64,000 nucleotides of DNA from Halicephalobus mephisto (GCA_009193035.1 SWDT01000002.1:248001-312000), one strand, 5' to 3'; positions 1 through 12,135 are shown, numbered from the stretch's first letter. Numbers and translations: made by a program. Notes: a model not told the origin generated them from the sequence alone.

Positions 1-88
1 GCACGCCAAGAGAAAGACCGTCACCGCCATGGACGTTGTCTACGCTCTCAAACGCCAGGGCAGAACCCTCTACGGTTTCGGTGGATAA
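1..88 (+). CDS. Histone H4, C-terminal part (cut by window edge)
   Basis: Reading from base 2, the frame gives HAKRKTVTAMDVVYALKRQG and then RTLYGFGG followed by TAA at 86-88. This is the invariant C-terminus of histone H4, a nucleosome core component. The start lies outside the window. The 3' flank carries a histone-type stem-loop at 133-148, so this looks like an ordinary replication-dependent, non-polyadenylated histone gene. It runs on the plus strand towards the H2B gene, and an H2B/H2A divergent pair follows, so the window starts inside a core histone cluster. Identification is certain from sequence; which H4 copy it is cannot be told. Confidence 0.98.
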   Translation, partial: HAKRKTVTAMDVVYALKRQGRTLYGFGG

Positions 89-132
89 GCCCGTCACTCC
101 TCCGGCGGCTTTTTTAAGGAGACTAACCCAAA

Positions 133-148
133 GGCCCTCTTTAGGGCC
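133..148 (+). terminator. Histone mRNA 3' stem-loop for H4
   Basis: GGCCCT-CTTT-AGGGCC forms a perfect 6-bp stem with a 4-base loop, 45 bases after the H4 stop codon. It is flanked by A/C-rich bases, as in nematode histone mRNAs. This is the SLBP-binding element that directs 3' processing of replication-dependent histone mRNAs. Confidence 0.93.
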
Positions 149-383
149 ACATACAGAACACCAAAGACGGGGATTGGATAAAGATTGGAGGGGTTTCTGT
201 GTTATTGAGTTGGTTGTTTCATAATCGATTGGTAAACAGTCGTAACTGGAGATTATTGATTTCCTTGACTTTGATTTGTTTTTCTTCGTATTAGCGGTGA
301 ACAAGCTTGTGGGCTGAGGCTGGGCGCCCAAATGGAATCCAGGTCAGTTTTGTTTTCGGGGCCAGCTTTATCGGAGGGTTTGT

Positions 384-395
384 TTTGGCGCCAAA
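384..395. promoter_or_regulatory. Perfect palindrome matching an E2F-type site
   Basis: TTTGGCGCCAAA is a 12-base perfect palindrome built from two TTTGGCGC half-sites, the E2F/DP consensus. It lies between the 3' ends of H4 and H2B rather than in an obvious promoter. The rest of 149-726 shows no gene; minus-strand open frames there have no recognisable content. Confidence 0.4.
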
Positions 396-726
396 GTGGA
401 CCGACGACGACCAATATGGGATGCTTAGGAGCGGACATGGGAAGGACTCGTACGAAGCGGAAGAATAGGCCATGACGAGGAAAACAACTTTATCTATAAA
501 ATTCCGATTTTGATTCCCGATACCCAGTACTCTAATGATTATCTTCACTCCAAACTTGCACTGATCCCATTTTATCGAAACCTCAATATGTTAAAGTCCG
601 TAATTACATAGGTCCTGATCTATTCCCGGACCAAGGAAGTTAATCCAAAAATGGACTTTGGAATAAATAATGTGATCGAGAGATCGTTCACCGAACCAAT
701 ACAAAAGATACACAAAACTGTCTGGG

Positions 727-1184
<458 letters not shown>

Positions 1185-1452
1185 CTTGGAGAGTAGAAAT
1201 CAGAACAAAATGAATCGACTGACGCCGGGTGTCCTACTTCTCTGTTTATATATCGCTCAGCGAGCCAACCGGCAGAGAAACAGAGACGAACGAATTCCGT
1301 ACTCTCTCACTGTGGTCGTCAGACTCCGCCTTCTTCAGTTGGCTCGTTGAGTCGGCTCGGTGACCGATATAAAAGCGAATGTTAGGAGTTCCGACGACTT
1401 CTTCTAGTTTTTTGAATTTCTTCGATTTTGTTTGATATTCGACTTCTGAATC
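1185..1452. promoter_or_regulatory. Bidirectional H2B/H2A promoter with mirrored elements
   Basis: A TATATA box at 1246-1254 serves H2B and TATAAAAG at 1368-1375 serves H2A. Just upstream of each TATA, on the corresponding strand, lies the same 14-mer: GTTGGCTCGTTGAG at 1338-1351 (for H2A), and its near-perfect reverse complement CTCAGCGAGCCAAC at 1256-1269 (for H2B, one mismatch). The layout is symmetric, which supports a shared activator controlling both genes. The factor is not known to me. Confidence 0.75.
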
Positions 1453-2031
1453 ATGTCTGGACGCGGAAAGGGAGCCAAGGCCAAGACTGGCGGGAAAGCC
1501 AAGTCCCGGAGCAGTCGTGCTGGACTGCAGTTCCCCGTCGGTCGTCTTCATCGACTCCTCCGCAAGGGCCACTATGCTGAACGTGTTGGAGGTTTGTACT
1601 TTCGCTTCTTATCGGTTTTCGATATATGAAACTTCAATTTCGGCACGTCGATGTTGATGGTTAACGCATCAGACTCGTCTTTGATCTGTTAATTGTCAAC
1701 TTCGGTATGTGGATTTTGAGGGTTCGGATTGGTTTCTGAAACATGGGGTTCCGACTTTGATATATGGGTTTTGTTTTTAGGTGGAGCCCCGGTTTACCTC
1801 GCGGCTGTTCTCGAGTACCTCGCCGCTGAAGTCCTCGAGTTGGCCGGAAATGCCGCCCGTGATAACAAGAAAACTCGTATCAACCCTCGTCATCTTCAGT
1901 TGGCCGTCCGTAACGACGAAGAATTGAACAAGCTCCTCGCTGGAGTCACCATCGCCCAAGGTGGTGTTTTGCCTTCCATCAATTCTGCTCTTCTCGGAAA
2001 AGGTTCCAAATCTGCAGCTGCTGCTGAATAA
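1453..2031 (+). CDS. Histone H2A, two exons
   Basis: Exon 1 is 1453-1591 and exon 2 is 1781-2031 (129 aa). It starts [20 protein letters not shown], then [20 protein letters not shown] and [20 protein letters not shown], the canonical H2A fold rather than H2A.Z. The tail ends [13 protein letters not shown], unlike the usual lysine-rich end and without an SQ(E/D) motif, so it is not H2A.X. The 189-base intron contains two copies of the ATATAT motif. No stem-loop follows the stop; instead an AATAAA (2027-2032) overlaps the stop codon and another lies near 2114. This resembles, from family knowledge, C. elegans his-35, an intron-containing, polyadenylated H2A paired with an H2B. The start is fixed by MSGRGK. 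Confidence 0.97.
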
Positions 2032-2716
2032 AAAATTAAAATTTAAAATTATTTATTTTCACCGACATCTGGAGTTTGTAAATAACAAAAATCCATGTAT
2101 ATTCCGATGATTTCCAAAATAAAAAAAAAGCCGAAGAAATTTTAAAATAAAATTCTGTCGACTTCCGAAAATGTCCCAAGAACAATGTTGAATATCAAAA
2201 GCATGCCAAATAATCTGTTTTTTTAAATTTAAGTGCTTCAATAACAAATTTAAAAAGATTTAACTTTTTGAAGTAAACAATTTTGAATTTTACTGATGTC
2301 TAGAAGATAATTTTCTATATTTTCGCTTATTAAAATTTCATTGGTGTCCAGAATTTGGTCGGAAATTCAGGAACTTTTAGGACTTTGTAGAAGATTCTAA
2401 AGTTTTCCAGAATCTGAAGAAATTCAGACATTTTAGAATTTCGAAATTTTCCAGAATCCGACTGAAATTTTAGAAACCTTCAGGATTCTGGAATATCGAG
2501 AATTCAGGAACATTTGGACTAGAGGATTCTAAAGTTTTCCAGAATCTGATGGAAAATTCAGATATTTTGTAATTCTAAAGTTTTCCAGAATCCGACTGAG
2601 ATTTTAGAAATTCCAGACATAGAGAATTCTAGTTCCCCAGAAGCCGATGGAAGATTCGGGAATTCTAGAAATTCATAAAACTCTGGTTTTTCAGAAGCCG
2701 ATGAGAGATTCAGACT

Positions 2717-2965
2717 TTAAAACTTGACAGAGGTGTAAGGGAATATGTCCTTTTCTCTTAATTGATGAGTCTCTGACGACTGCTTACTTTTCGCCTTATT
2801 CAGGCAATCAACAATATAAATATAATTACTAACAACTTCTGATAATTCAGCCTCGTCTTTCCCATCACCGACTTCTGAATGGCTTGTCTTTTTCTTTCCG
2901 CAATTTGGCGCGCGAGCTGGGTTCCTGCATCTCAGGGATTTTCGTGCTGGGAGTCTTCTCGCTTC
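2717..2965 (-). other. Possible orphan exon in a GC-richer island
   Basis: On the minus strand an acceptor-like TTTTGTCGCAG ends at 2966 and is followed by an 83-codon open frame (EARRLPARKS ... VVSNYIYIVDCLNKAKSKQ ... FPYTSVKF, stop at 2717). The 2760-2970 stretch is clearly richer in G+C than the surrounding AT-rich DNA. No start codon or partner exon can be joined to it, and I recognise no family. It could be a terminal exon of an unseen gene, a decayed gene piece, or non-coding. The rest of 2032-3600 holds AT-rich DNA with irregular GAA/TTC repeats (about 2330-2710). Confidence 0.2.
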
Positions 2966-3618
2966 CTGCGACAAAAGAATTCTAAAATTCCAAAATATCA
3001 CCAAAAATTGGAGTTTTTAGAAATATAAAACTTTTAAAATTTTAAATATTTAAAAATTGCTTCTGGAGTAATCAGACCTGTAAATTGCGAATCTGGAATT
3101 AGAATCCGAAGATTCAGAAATTACTGATTATTTTCGATATTTTTAATTTTGAAAATATTTAAATTTTATGCTGAAAAAAATCATGCAAAAAACTCCGAAA
3201 ATTACGTAAAAGTTTTTTAATAATTTCGAAGAACATTAAAGTTGCAAATTTTGAATAAAGTTACATTATTCTAACAAGATTGAATTTCTTATTTTCGATG
3301 ATATTACATCTGTCGGATTCCAATAATCCTAGATTTGGTCGAGTCTGATCGCAGTAAATCTGATTTTTAAAAGTAGTAAAATCTTTTATCTGATAAAATT
3401 AAATTTCTTCACTTCTGCTGATGTTAAATTTGATAACTATCAATAACCCTAAATCTGTACTGCTTTGATGACATCGAATTTCCTTCTAATAATAATAGAT
3501 CCCTCTGTTTCTATACATAAAAACCAGACACATAACATATAATACATGGTTACATTAAAACGGTTCTGTTGTATTAGATATGTTATGTTCAATATATCGA
3601 TAAATTGCATTGATATCC

Positions 3619-3946
3619 GTATATTGTGTATAATATATCGATATATTGAATTCATATCGGTATATTGTGTATAATATATCGATATATTGAATTCATATCG
3701 GTAGATTGTGTATAATATATCGATATATTGAATTCATATCGGTAGATTGTGTATAATGTATCGATAAACTGCATTGGTATCCGTATATTGTGTATAATGT
3801 ATCGATAAATTGCATTCATATCCGTATATTGTGTATAATGTATCGATATATTGCATTCATATCCGTATATTGTGTATAATATATCGATATATTGAATTCA
3901 TATCGGTATATTGTGTATAATATATCGATATATTAAATACAATGTA
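3619..3946. repeat. 41-bp tandem satellite, about 8 units
   Basis: Eight head-to-tail units of 41 bases with the pattern GTATATTGTGTATAATATAT, then CGATATATTGAATTCATATC and G. Units differ by a few substitutions. A partial copy precedes it from about 3578, and more diverged relatives continue to about 4240. No coding potential; no spacers between units. Confidence 0.9.
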
Positions 3947-4239
3947 TCAGATATGTTATATCCAATATATAGATACATTAAGTTGACATTGGTGCATTTT
4001 ATTTGATCCATGAATACATTAAAACGACTCTAATGTGTCAGATATGTTATTCAATATATAGATACATTGAATTGACATCGATGCAATATGTGTAACGTAT
4101 CTAATATATTAAAACGATTCAGATGTATCAGATATATTATACCAAATGCATCAATATATTAGGTTGATATTGATGCGTTGTATATAATGTATCGATACAT
4201 TAAGCTGATATCAGTATATAGTATTTTTTGTATCGATAC

Positions 4240-4500
4240 ATTGAATGTAACATATCTGATATATTAAATATAATATATGTTATATATTGAATATAATATA
4301 TGTTATATATTAAATATAATATATTTGATATATTAAATATAACATATCTTATATATTAAATATAACATATCTTATATATTGAATATAACATATCTCATAT
4401 ATTGAATATAACATATTTGATATATTGAATATAATGTATCTTATGTATTAAATATAACATATCTCATATATTGAATATAACATATCTTATATATTATACT
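4240..4500. repeat. 23-bp AT-only tandem array
   Basis: Roughly eleven units of a 23-base pattern (ATTGAATATAACATATCTTA plus TAT), almost purely A/T, following the 41-bp satellite and probably derived from its ATAT-rich part. No other feature is visible here. Confidence 0.8.
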
Positions 4501-4839
4501 TGTTCTAATGTACTTTTTTGTGTATAATAGCTTTAAATTTCTTCACTTTTGATGACATTAAACCTAATAGCTCTTAATGATTCTGAATCTATTTTGATGG
4601 CGCTAAATCTGTTAATTTTTGATAATTAATTTGTTATCTTTTAATAAGACCAGATTTCTTCACTTCTAATGACGTTAGATCTAATAGATTTCTATAATTC
4701 TAAATCTGTCTTATTTTTAATGACACTAAGTTTCAATTTTAATAATAATAATTTATTTACTTGTTTCTGACAATTCTAGATGTTTTCTTCCTGATGAGAT
4801 TAAGTTTATTTAGTTTGAAAAAATAAATTCATTAATTTT

Positions 4840-5210
4840 AACAACATTAATTTTTATAATTTCTGATAATTTCGAATTTTTTCAATTTCGATGTTTTTAA
4901 ATCTGTCGAATTCTGATGAGAATAAAATCATTTAATTTTAATAAAAATAAAATCATTTAATTTAATAAAAATAAATTTATTAGCTTTAAAATTTTTATTA
5001 AGTTTTATAATTTCTGATAATTTCGAATTTTTTCAATTTCGATATTTTAAAATCTGTCGAATTCTGATGAGAATAGATTCATTTAATTTTAATAAAAATA
5101 AATTTATTCAATTTAATAAAAATAAATTTATTAATTTTAATTTTTGTAATTTCTGATAATTTTGAATTTGTTCAATTTCGATATTTTTAAATCTGACATT
5201 TTCCGATAAA
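4840..5210. repeat. About 150-bp imperfect tandem repeat, 2-3 copies
   Basis: The phrase TTTCTGATAATTTCGAATTT, followed by TTCAATTTCGAT and AATCTGTCGAATTCTGATGA, recurs near 4860, 5008 and 5150, separated by ATAAATTTATT-type filler. The flanks 4500-4840 and 5210-5650 are AT-rich DNA in which I see no gene. Confidence 0.6.
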
Positions 5211-5650
5211 GTTAAATCTGTTCAATTTTTATAAATCCAAAATTATTACTTTCTAATAACACTGGATCTGATTACTTTTCTCTGTAAACTCAAGTCTTAC
5301 GTCATCTGCCCTCAGGCAAAACGAATTTTTAAAACAGTGATTTTTTAACTTCTAAATGTTCTTCCAAAATTTCGTTTTTAAAAAAAATCGAAAAATTTCA
5401 GTTTTTTCGAATTTCATCGGCTTCAAGACCACTTACCCAGTTTCCGGGTCTTACAGTACCCTTAATTACGGTAACTAAGTAGTCTTGGACTCCATTCCTA
5501 CAGTATTCCAAATTCGTAATTTTTAATTTTTAATTTTTTCAAAAATGTTCAAAATTAATTTTCGATTAAAAATAAAAAATTCAAATTTAACCAAAACTAA
5601 CTCGGTTTCGAAATTACATATTTTTTCAGAATTATTAAAGCTCAAAAAGA

Positions 5651-8600
5651 CTAGCTTTTGATTATCTCCGTGATGAGTTTCCTCATTCCTCCCTTCTGGT
5701 CCGGGAAGTAGACTTGTTCCAGTTTTGACGGATTCGGATTCAGAATCGGAAGGAGCAGAAGCAGTCTTCCGAATCTGGCTGGATTCGAGGGCATGGTTCT
5801 GGAGGTGTGTTGGGCTAGCATCAGTTGGGACTGGTCCTGGAGCGAAAGTACCTGTTGGGGATCCCCTAAACCCCGGATTTCGGGCCGGAACAAAACCAAA
5901 GCTTTCAAACAAGCGATTTCGGCTTGATCCAAATTTGCAGATTTAAAATGTTCAAAAATTTTGATTAATTGATGAATAAAATCACAATTTGATTCGGATG
6001 AAGTGAAAAGAGGACACTTATCCAACGAAAAGGACCATTGGAACGCACTGAGTAGAAATAATTCGGGCCAGCCGGATTCTAAGAGCGTCAGCTGGTCCAG
6101 CGCCGTCAACGACCCGAAGGCCGGCACCGATTTGGCCCATTTTACTGTAGCGAATAAAACTCTTTGAGCCGTCTCCGCTACAGATGCCGGAAGTTCAATT
6201 TGAAGTTGTTTTTCCATCGAATTCGGAAATCTAGAAGAAATGGATTCTGGAGACAGATCCATCGTCGATGAAATCACACTCGAACAATCTCTGAAATTAT
6301 TTATTTTAATTAAAATTAATAAATTTAAAAAAACCTTAGAAAATTATTCGTGTAAAGATCGGATTCCACGGCAGAAGTGTGGATCGTGGCAGTGTTCCTC
6401 GGTTGTCTTTCATTCTGGACAGCTGGAACTATATTATTTCAAAATTTCAAAATTAATTATATCACGAAATGGTCCTAACACGAATTTTCAAAGTGTTTAA
6501 AAATCTTCAATCTTAATTCCTGATTTTCATTGAAATTTAAAAAATCCTAAAATTTTCATATTTCAAAATTAACTTTATCACGAAATGGTCCTGACACGAA
6601 TTTTCGAAGTGTTTAATAATCTTCAATCTTAATTCCTGATTTTTATTAAAATTGAAAAAATTCCAAAATTTTCATATTTCAAAATTAATTATATCACGAA
6701 ATGGTCCTAACACGAATTTTCGAAGTGTTTAGGAATCTTCAATCTTAATTCCTGATTTTCATTGAAATTTAAAAATCCTAAAATTTTCATATTTTAAAAT
6801 TTAAAAATTGACTTTATCACGAAATGGTCCTGACACGAATTCTTAGAAACTTTTAAATTTCTAAAATTCTAATTTTTTACAATATTTTGGAAAATTTCAG
6901 AAATTTCGACAATATTTGGGAAAAGTTCTATTGGATTCTGGAAATTTCTGAGATTCTGGAAAAATAAAATTTTATAATTTTCAAAAAATTTAAAAATTTT
7001 TATATTTTCGAAATTTTATTTTTGAATAAAAATATTAAAATTAATAAAACACAAACTGACCGTCTTTGTTCATGCCTTTGGCGATGCATTTCTTCAGACG
7101 ACAGGCTTGACACTGGTTTCGATGGGCCTTGTCGACGACACACATGCCTGTTCCTGCCTGGCATCTGTAGATGAGTCTTCTTCTCACCGACCTCTTGAAG
7201 AAACCAGAACAGCCATTACAAGCCAAAATACCGTAATGCTTTCCAGATGAGACATCACCACAACTAAAAAAATTTAAAAATAAGAATTAAAAAAAAATAA
7301 AATTTTAGAAAATTTAAAAAATATTTTTAAAGATTGAAAATTTAAAAAAAATAGAAAATTTAGAAAAATAAAGAAAATTAAATATTATAAAATAAAAATT
7401 TTTTAAATTTAAAATTTAAAAAAAGTAAAAATTTTAGAAAATTTAAAAATTAAAATTTAGAAAATGTAAAATTTTTAAAAATTTGAAATTAAAAAAAATT
7501 AAAATTTAGAATTTTTGAAATTAAATTTTGAAATAATCAGAAACTCACACAGCACAAGCCAGAGTGGAGCCGGAGTTGACCGGGGATTCCGATTTTCTCG
7601 AGTTGGAGTTGACTAAGGAGGAAAACGAGTTGACAGATACCGTAGTCGGATCAAATATTGAGGGTCTAAATTACGTCAGTGTGAAAATTAGAAATGGATA
7701 TTTTTCAAAAATTGTTCCAAAATTATTTTTTACAATTTTTTAGGAATTTTTGGATTTCAGATAATTTCGAAAAATTTTTTTTAATTTTAGAAAACATGGA
7801 TTTCGAAGGTTTTTTTTAATTTTATGAGATTCTGGGAGGTTTTAGAAGCTCCTATGAAGTCCTGAGGAACCGTCAGAAGTTTAAATGAGATTCTGGAAGG
7901 TTCTGGGGTTTTTCTACCAGAGTCGGGAAAATTCTAGAAGTTTTTAGAAAACTCCAGAAGTCTCTATGAAGTAGTTATGGAAATTTCATAACTTTTTATG
8001 AAATTTTGCAAGATTTTAGAAATGTAAATGAAATTTTAAAAACTTTCAGAATCTTCTATTAAATTCCAGAAAATTCTAGAAATTTTTAGAAAACTCCAGA
8101 AGTTTCTATGAAGTAGTTATGGAAATTTCGAAACTTTTTATGAAGTTTCACAAAACTAAAAATTTAAATTAAATTCTAAAAACTTTTAGAATCTTTTATT
8201 AAATTCCAGAAAATTCTAGAAGATTCCAAAAGTTCCAAAAACCTCCAACCGGATTCTGGACTTTTCAATAATTTTTTATTTTAATAAATATAAAAATGTC
8301 CTTCCAAAATCTCGAATTTCTGAATTTTTAAATTCCACAAAATTCTGAATTTTTCTAAATTCTAAAAAACTTTGAAATTTTTATAATTTTCAAGTTTTCT
8401 GAATTCTGGAAGATTCTACAGAACGCAAAATGCCAAACATGGACTTACTAAAAATACGAAAAAAAAATACAAAATCTGTTTTAAAAAAGTGAAAAGGAAC
8501 TTACGAAGTGCTTTGTTTCGAGTAGACGGCGTTCATGGCGGCCATCGCCGCTAAGCCCTGGACGTAGGCTGGAATGGGGGAATTAGGGTCCAATTAACGA

Positions 8601-8804
8601 GGATCAATCGAAATATCGCAAGTTTCGAGACTTACAATTGTTCAAGAAGGGGGCTGCCCCGAGGAACATGCTTTGGTAGTTGGGGGGTAGTCGTCCGAGG
8701 GCCCCGTTGAGGGTGGATTGGAGGAGTTGGGAGGGGTTGGGGGACTCGGGGTGGCTTTCCTCTTGATCTGGGGAGGAGGACCCGGACCTGTCGGAGTTCT
8801 TCAT
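5651..8804 (-). CDS. fax-1: NR2E nuclear hormone receptor, FAX-1/PNR type
   Basis: Six exons: 8636-8804, 8505-8568, 7549-7665, 7061-7263, 6335-6422 and 5651-6290 (426 aa, close to FAX-1). The serine-rich N-terminus starts [16 protein letters not shown]. The DNA-binding domain spans two exons: [16 protein letters not shown]-box [47 protein letters not shown], then AVQNERQPR. All eight zinc cysteines are present, and the CNGCSG P-box is typical of the PNR (NR2E3)/FAX-1/NHR-111 group. The ligand-binding domain ([19 protein letters not shown] ... [16 protein letters not shown] ... [14 protein letters not shown]) ends LITEIIKS. In C. elegans, fax-1 specifies interneuron identity. The paralogue nhr-111 is an alternative. 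Intron 5 holds 116-bp repeats. Confidence 0.88.
6450..6860. repeat. 116-bp tandem repeat inside the fax-1 intron
   Basis: ATCACGAAATGGTCCTRACA recurs at 6461, 6577, 6693 and 6816, giving a period of 116-123 bases with high similarity between units. Each unit carries the GGTCC..ACACGAATTTT core that recurs throughout the window. It lies wholly within the intron between the DNA-binding-domain exon and the linker exon. Confidence 0.85.
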
Positions 8805-9175
8805 GCAAAATAAGTCGTTTGTTTCCTTTTCAAAAAAGGTAAAAAAGACAATTCAGCTTCCGGAGAAGGCCAATTATCTAGACGTCAAAGCACCCCTATC
8901 AGAAGGCGCTCTTTGCCGTGACAAACTTTGTGACGTTTTTCCTGTCTAGGATTGGTAACTACAGTAGGTAGTGTCAATGGCAGAGTCTCAGCTGGGATGA
9001 AGTCGCGGCGTCCCAAATGGCAAAAATGAAAAACAGAAAGAAAATGCCGTCGCTGACACCGCTGGGACGGCCCCTCTGCCAAATTCACTTTGCCCAAATT
9101 TGGATCCCGCGATTCTTGATTGGCTGTTTGTTCAGAGACCGCCCATAGGAAAGAACGTCAAATACACGGCTATCA
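8805..9175 (-). promoter_or_regulatory. Likely fax-1 upstream region (GC-richer island)
   Basis: Directly upstream of the fax-1 start is a stretch with markedly higher G+C than the AT-rich DNA beyond it, with a CCAAT on the minus strand (GATTGG near 9119), CCGCCC near 9147 and several AGTAG/CCGTCG-type words. A 70-codon minus-strand frame (8885-9097) is present but has no recognisable content. Promoter is an inference from position and composition. Confidence 0.45.
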
Positions 9176-9658
9176 CGATTTTTTTTATTTAAAAAATTAA
9201 TTTTTCTTTATTAAAAAAAATAATTTTTCTTTAAAAAAATAATTTTTATTTAAAAAAATAATTTTTCTTTATTAAAAAAAATTATTTTCTTTATTAAAAA
9301 AAATTATTTTTTTGAAATTTTTCACAAAACAATGAAAAATCCAAGTCAAAGACCATTTTTGAAACGCAATTTTTACGTTTTTTATTTTTAACGTCATATT
9401 TTTTAATAACTGTAACTTTTGAGCACAAAAACACAGTTTCGGTGGCACTTGATTACCAGCAAAGTCTGCAACAATAGTACCGTTGGAAAAAATTAAAATT
9501 GTTTACCATAAAATTCTGGAAAAAATTGTTTCGCCGCGAATTCTTAGAACTTTTCAATTAACATTGAGCTTTGTGAAATTTAGTATTTACATGATTCTCA
9601 AAAATTTCAAAAATATCATTTTAGAAAAAAATAAAACATTTATAAAATTTTAAAAAAA

Positions 9659-10040
9659 GGTCCCGTCACGAATTTTTAGATTTTCCACTTAGGACCGAAA
9701 ATTGAAGAATTTCAAGTTTATATTATTTTTAAAAATTTTAAATACGATTTTTAAAAAATAAAACATTTTTGAAATTTTAAAAAACGGTCCCATCACGAAT
9801 TTTTAGATTTTCCACTTAGGACCGAAAATTGAAGAATTTCAAGTTTATATTATTTTTAAAAATTTTAAATACGATTTTTAAAAAATAAAACATTTTTGAA
9901 ATTTTAAAAAACGGTCCAGTCACGAATTTTTAAATTTTCCACTTGGGACCGAAAATTAAAGAATTTCAAGTTTATATTATTTTTAAAAATTTTAAATTAC
10001 GATATTTAAAAAAAAACATTTTTGAAATTATCTCGAAGCA
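9659..10040. repeat. 127-bp tandem repeat, 3 units
   Basis: GGTCC(C/A)RTCACGAATTTTTA starts at 9659, 9786 and 9913, an exact period of 127 bases, with a degraded fourth copy. Each unit contains GGTCCC..TTTCCACTT(A/G)GGACC, an imperfect palindrome of the family described under findings. The preceding 9176-9658 is AT-rich with short poly-A/T repeats and no gene. Confidence 0.85.
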
Positions 10041-10453
10041 AATTTTTGAATTTTCCAGTTGGGACCGAATACTGTAGAATTTAATATTTATTTGTTCATC
10101 TAAGGTTTTATAAGGTATACGGTAGATTCTGAAAGTTTTGAATTTGATGATTTCCAAAAATTTTGTTTACGGACAGTAATCCGGGAAAATTTTGCACTTC
10201 GTAGTACCAAAATTGGAATTCCGAATTCAGAATTTAAAATTCGGATTTTTTGTGTTAAAAAATATTTATGAATTTTTTCATTTCAGAAATCTGCTTTATC
10301 GAAATCGGTACTTGAAAATTGACTAGGTTATTTTAATTCAAACATGACTCACAAGTTGCATCTTTAGTACTTCACCGAATCGTTTTCAAAACAAGATACA
10401 ATACATGACTAGTTTAGATATACAGTAATTAACCTATGTCTAATGTCCCTACT

Positions 10454-10850
10454 AGGTGCGTCTTAACACGAAAAACTCAAATCTTCGAACTTTGATCTTC
10501 AACTAGTACTAAAAACGCTGATTTTTCGTGTTAAGACACATCTCATAAATCAAGCCTAAACCGAAAAAATAAAATAAAATACAGCTTTTCAAAGTTGGAA
10601 AATTTGCAATTTTTTAACACAAAAATTTTAATTTTGAATTTTGACAGTCAACTTTGATAATAAAAACACTGATTTTTCGTGTTAAGACACATTTCATAAG
10701 TCAGGTCTAAACCGAAAAAATAAAATAAAATAAAATACAGCTTTTCAAAGTAAAAAAATCTGCAATGTTTTAACACAAAAATTTTAATTTTAATTTTGAA
10801 TTTTGATCTTCAACTTTGATAATATGAAACACTAAAGGTCAAAGTGTTTT
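10454..10850. repeat. Inverted repeat followed by duplicated unit
   Basis: GTCTTAACACGAAAAA near 10461 and its reverse complement TTTTTCGTGTTAAGAC near 10523 can form a hairpin. The right arm and its 3' flank (TCATAARTCARGYCTAAACC, GAAAAAATAAAATAAAATAC) are repeated near 10671, about 150 bases later. No coding sequence. Confidence 0.65.
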
Positions 10851-11039
10851 TTGTTTCAAAAATTAAGCATCACGAGGTTTACCGTCTCCAGAAAATCCAC
10901 GACAAATTGGAAAACAAAAAGTCACTTGACTTCAAAGTTCTCGAATTTTTGATGTTTCTTGATTTTTCATTGTTGACAGTGCTTCGAAATGAGACATGAA
11001 TATTTCTTTAAATCCGGTAATTATCCTTACTCAATCTCT

Positions 11040-11520
11040 CCAATTTTACGAATTCAGTAATCATGGCCGTCGGCAATTGCGTAGACTTGTTTGTGGCGAA
11101 GGTGATAAGTAACAACAACGGAAGCAATTTCTTGTTTTTGGGCCCATCAAAGATAATGACTTTTCTGTTTTATTTAAAGTATACTGTATTTTTTTTTTAT
11201 GAAATAGGAACTGCCGGTTGTTGATTCAATTTTTAAAGAACGAGTTCAGGGAGCGGAACAGCAACAGGTTCCGCCAACTTCTAAGAGAATTCATTTTCTT
11301 TGGGGGATTCTGCACATCCAAAATTCGGATAACAATGTTATCCGGTAACAGGAACGGAGAAGGCGCGATGATGACCCAACGGAGAGCAACCACTGAGCAT
11401 CTTTCTTGTTTTCTCCCCCGGCAAATCCGATTAACGTTTTATTGCTTTCACTTTAGCTTGCCGACCCGCCGGTTTCCAGCTTTTGGTGGCTGTTTTAGGT
11501 ACGGTAGGTCTTCCTGATAA
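11040..11520. other. GC-richer island without a recognisable gene
   Basis: Two patches (11045-11165 and 11215-11515) stand out in composition. The plus strand has short open frames (45 codons from an ATG at 11064; 99 codons at 11218-11517), but neither has repeat-free partners, homology I recognise, or convincing splice sites. It may be a distal regulatory region of fax-1 or syx-6, or a relic. I cannot assign a function. Confidence 0.25.
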
Positions 11521-11740
11521 ATTTAGGGAACTTCTTTGAAGTAAAAAATTTTAGAAATTTCAAACTTTCAAAAATTTTTTTAAATCGAAATAATTTTATA
11601 AAAATTGAACGAATTTTATTTTTTATCTGAATTGTATAATTTTTGTTTTTTTATTTACGATCCGAAAATTGTGTAAAATTAAAAGATTATTACGAAATAT
11701 GAAGAAAAATTGTTTTTTGCTTTTGAAATAAATGAACTTT

Positions 11741-12135
11741 GGAACAGAACACCAAAGGTTAGCGTTACTGCTCTTGCGAAAGAAAAAACTTTTTGTACTT
11801 TTGAATTCCTATTTAAAAATATTTTAAATTTACATGTTTTTGATATAAATTGAAACCAGAAGGTAAATTGGATCAGATAGAAGAAAAATCACAAAAATCC
11901 ACCGAGTTATAGTGATTTCAAAATTATGATTTTTTGTTTTCTTCGAAATTCGCTTTGGAACAGAACGCCAAACGTTATCTGTTGCTGTTGTTATGAAACA
12001 GGAAGAAATCTTTATAATCTTAAATTCCTATTTAAAAATACTTTAAATTTACATGTTTTCGATGTAAATCGAAACCAGAAGCTGAATTGGATCAAATAGA
12101 AGAAAAATCACAAAAATCCACCGAGTTTTTACCGA
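11741..12135. repeat. About 210-bp direct duplication
   Basis: TTTGGAACAGAAC(A/G)CCAAA starts two copies, near 11741 and 11951. Both continue through AATTCCTATTTAAAAATA, TTACATGTTTT and GAAGAAAAATCACAAAAATC to CCACCGAG. The copies differ by scattered substitutions. No open frame is conserved. Confidence 0.75.

Noticed and set aside
3619..3946. Regular 41-bp repeats resembling a CRISPR array
   Set aside because: Units are head-to-tail without spacers, AT-rich, in a eukaryotic genome; this is a satellite.
8885..9097. 70-codon minus-strand frame as an upstream fax-1 exon
   Set aside because: No donor site joins it in phase to the exon starting at 8804, and that exon already has its own ATG and a serine-rich start.
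11218..11517. 99-codon plus-strand frame as a gene
   Set aside because: No recognisable family and no splice partners; isolated in non-coding DNA. Listed only as an island.
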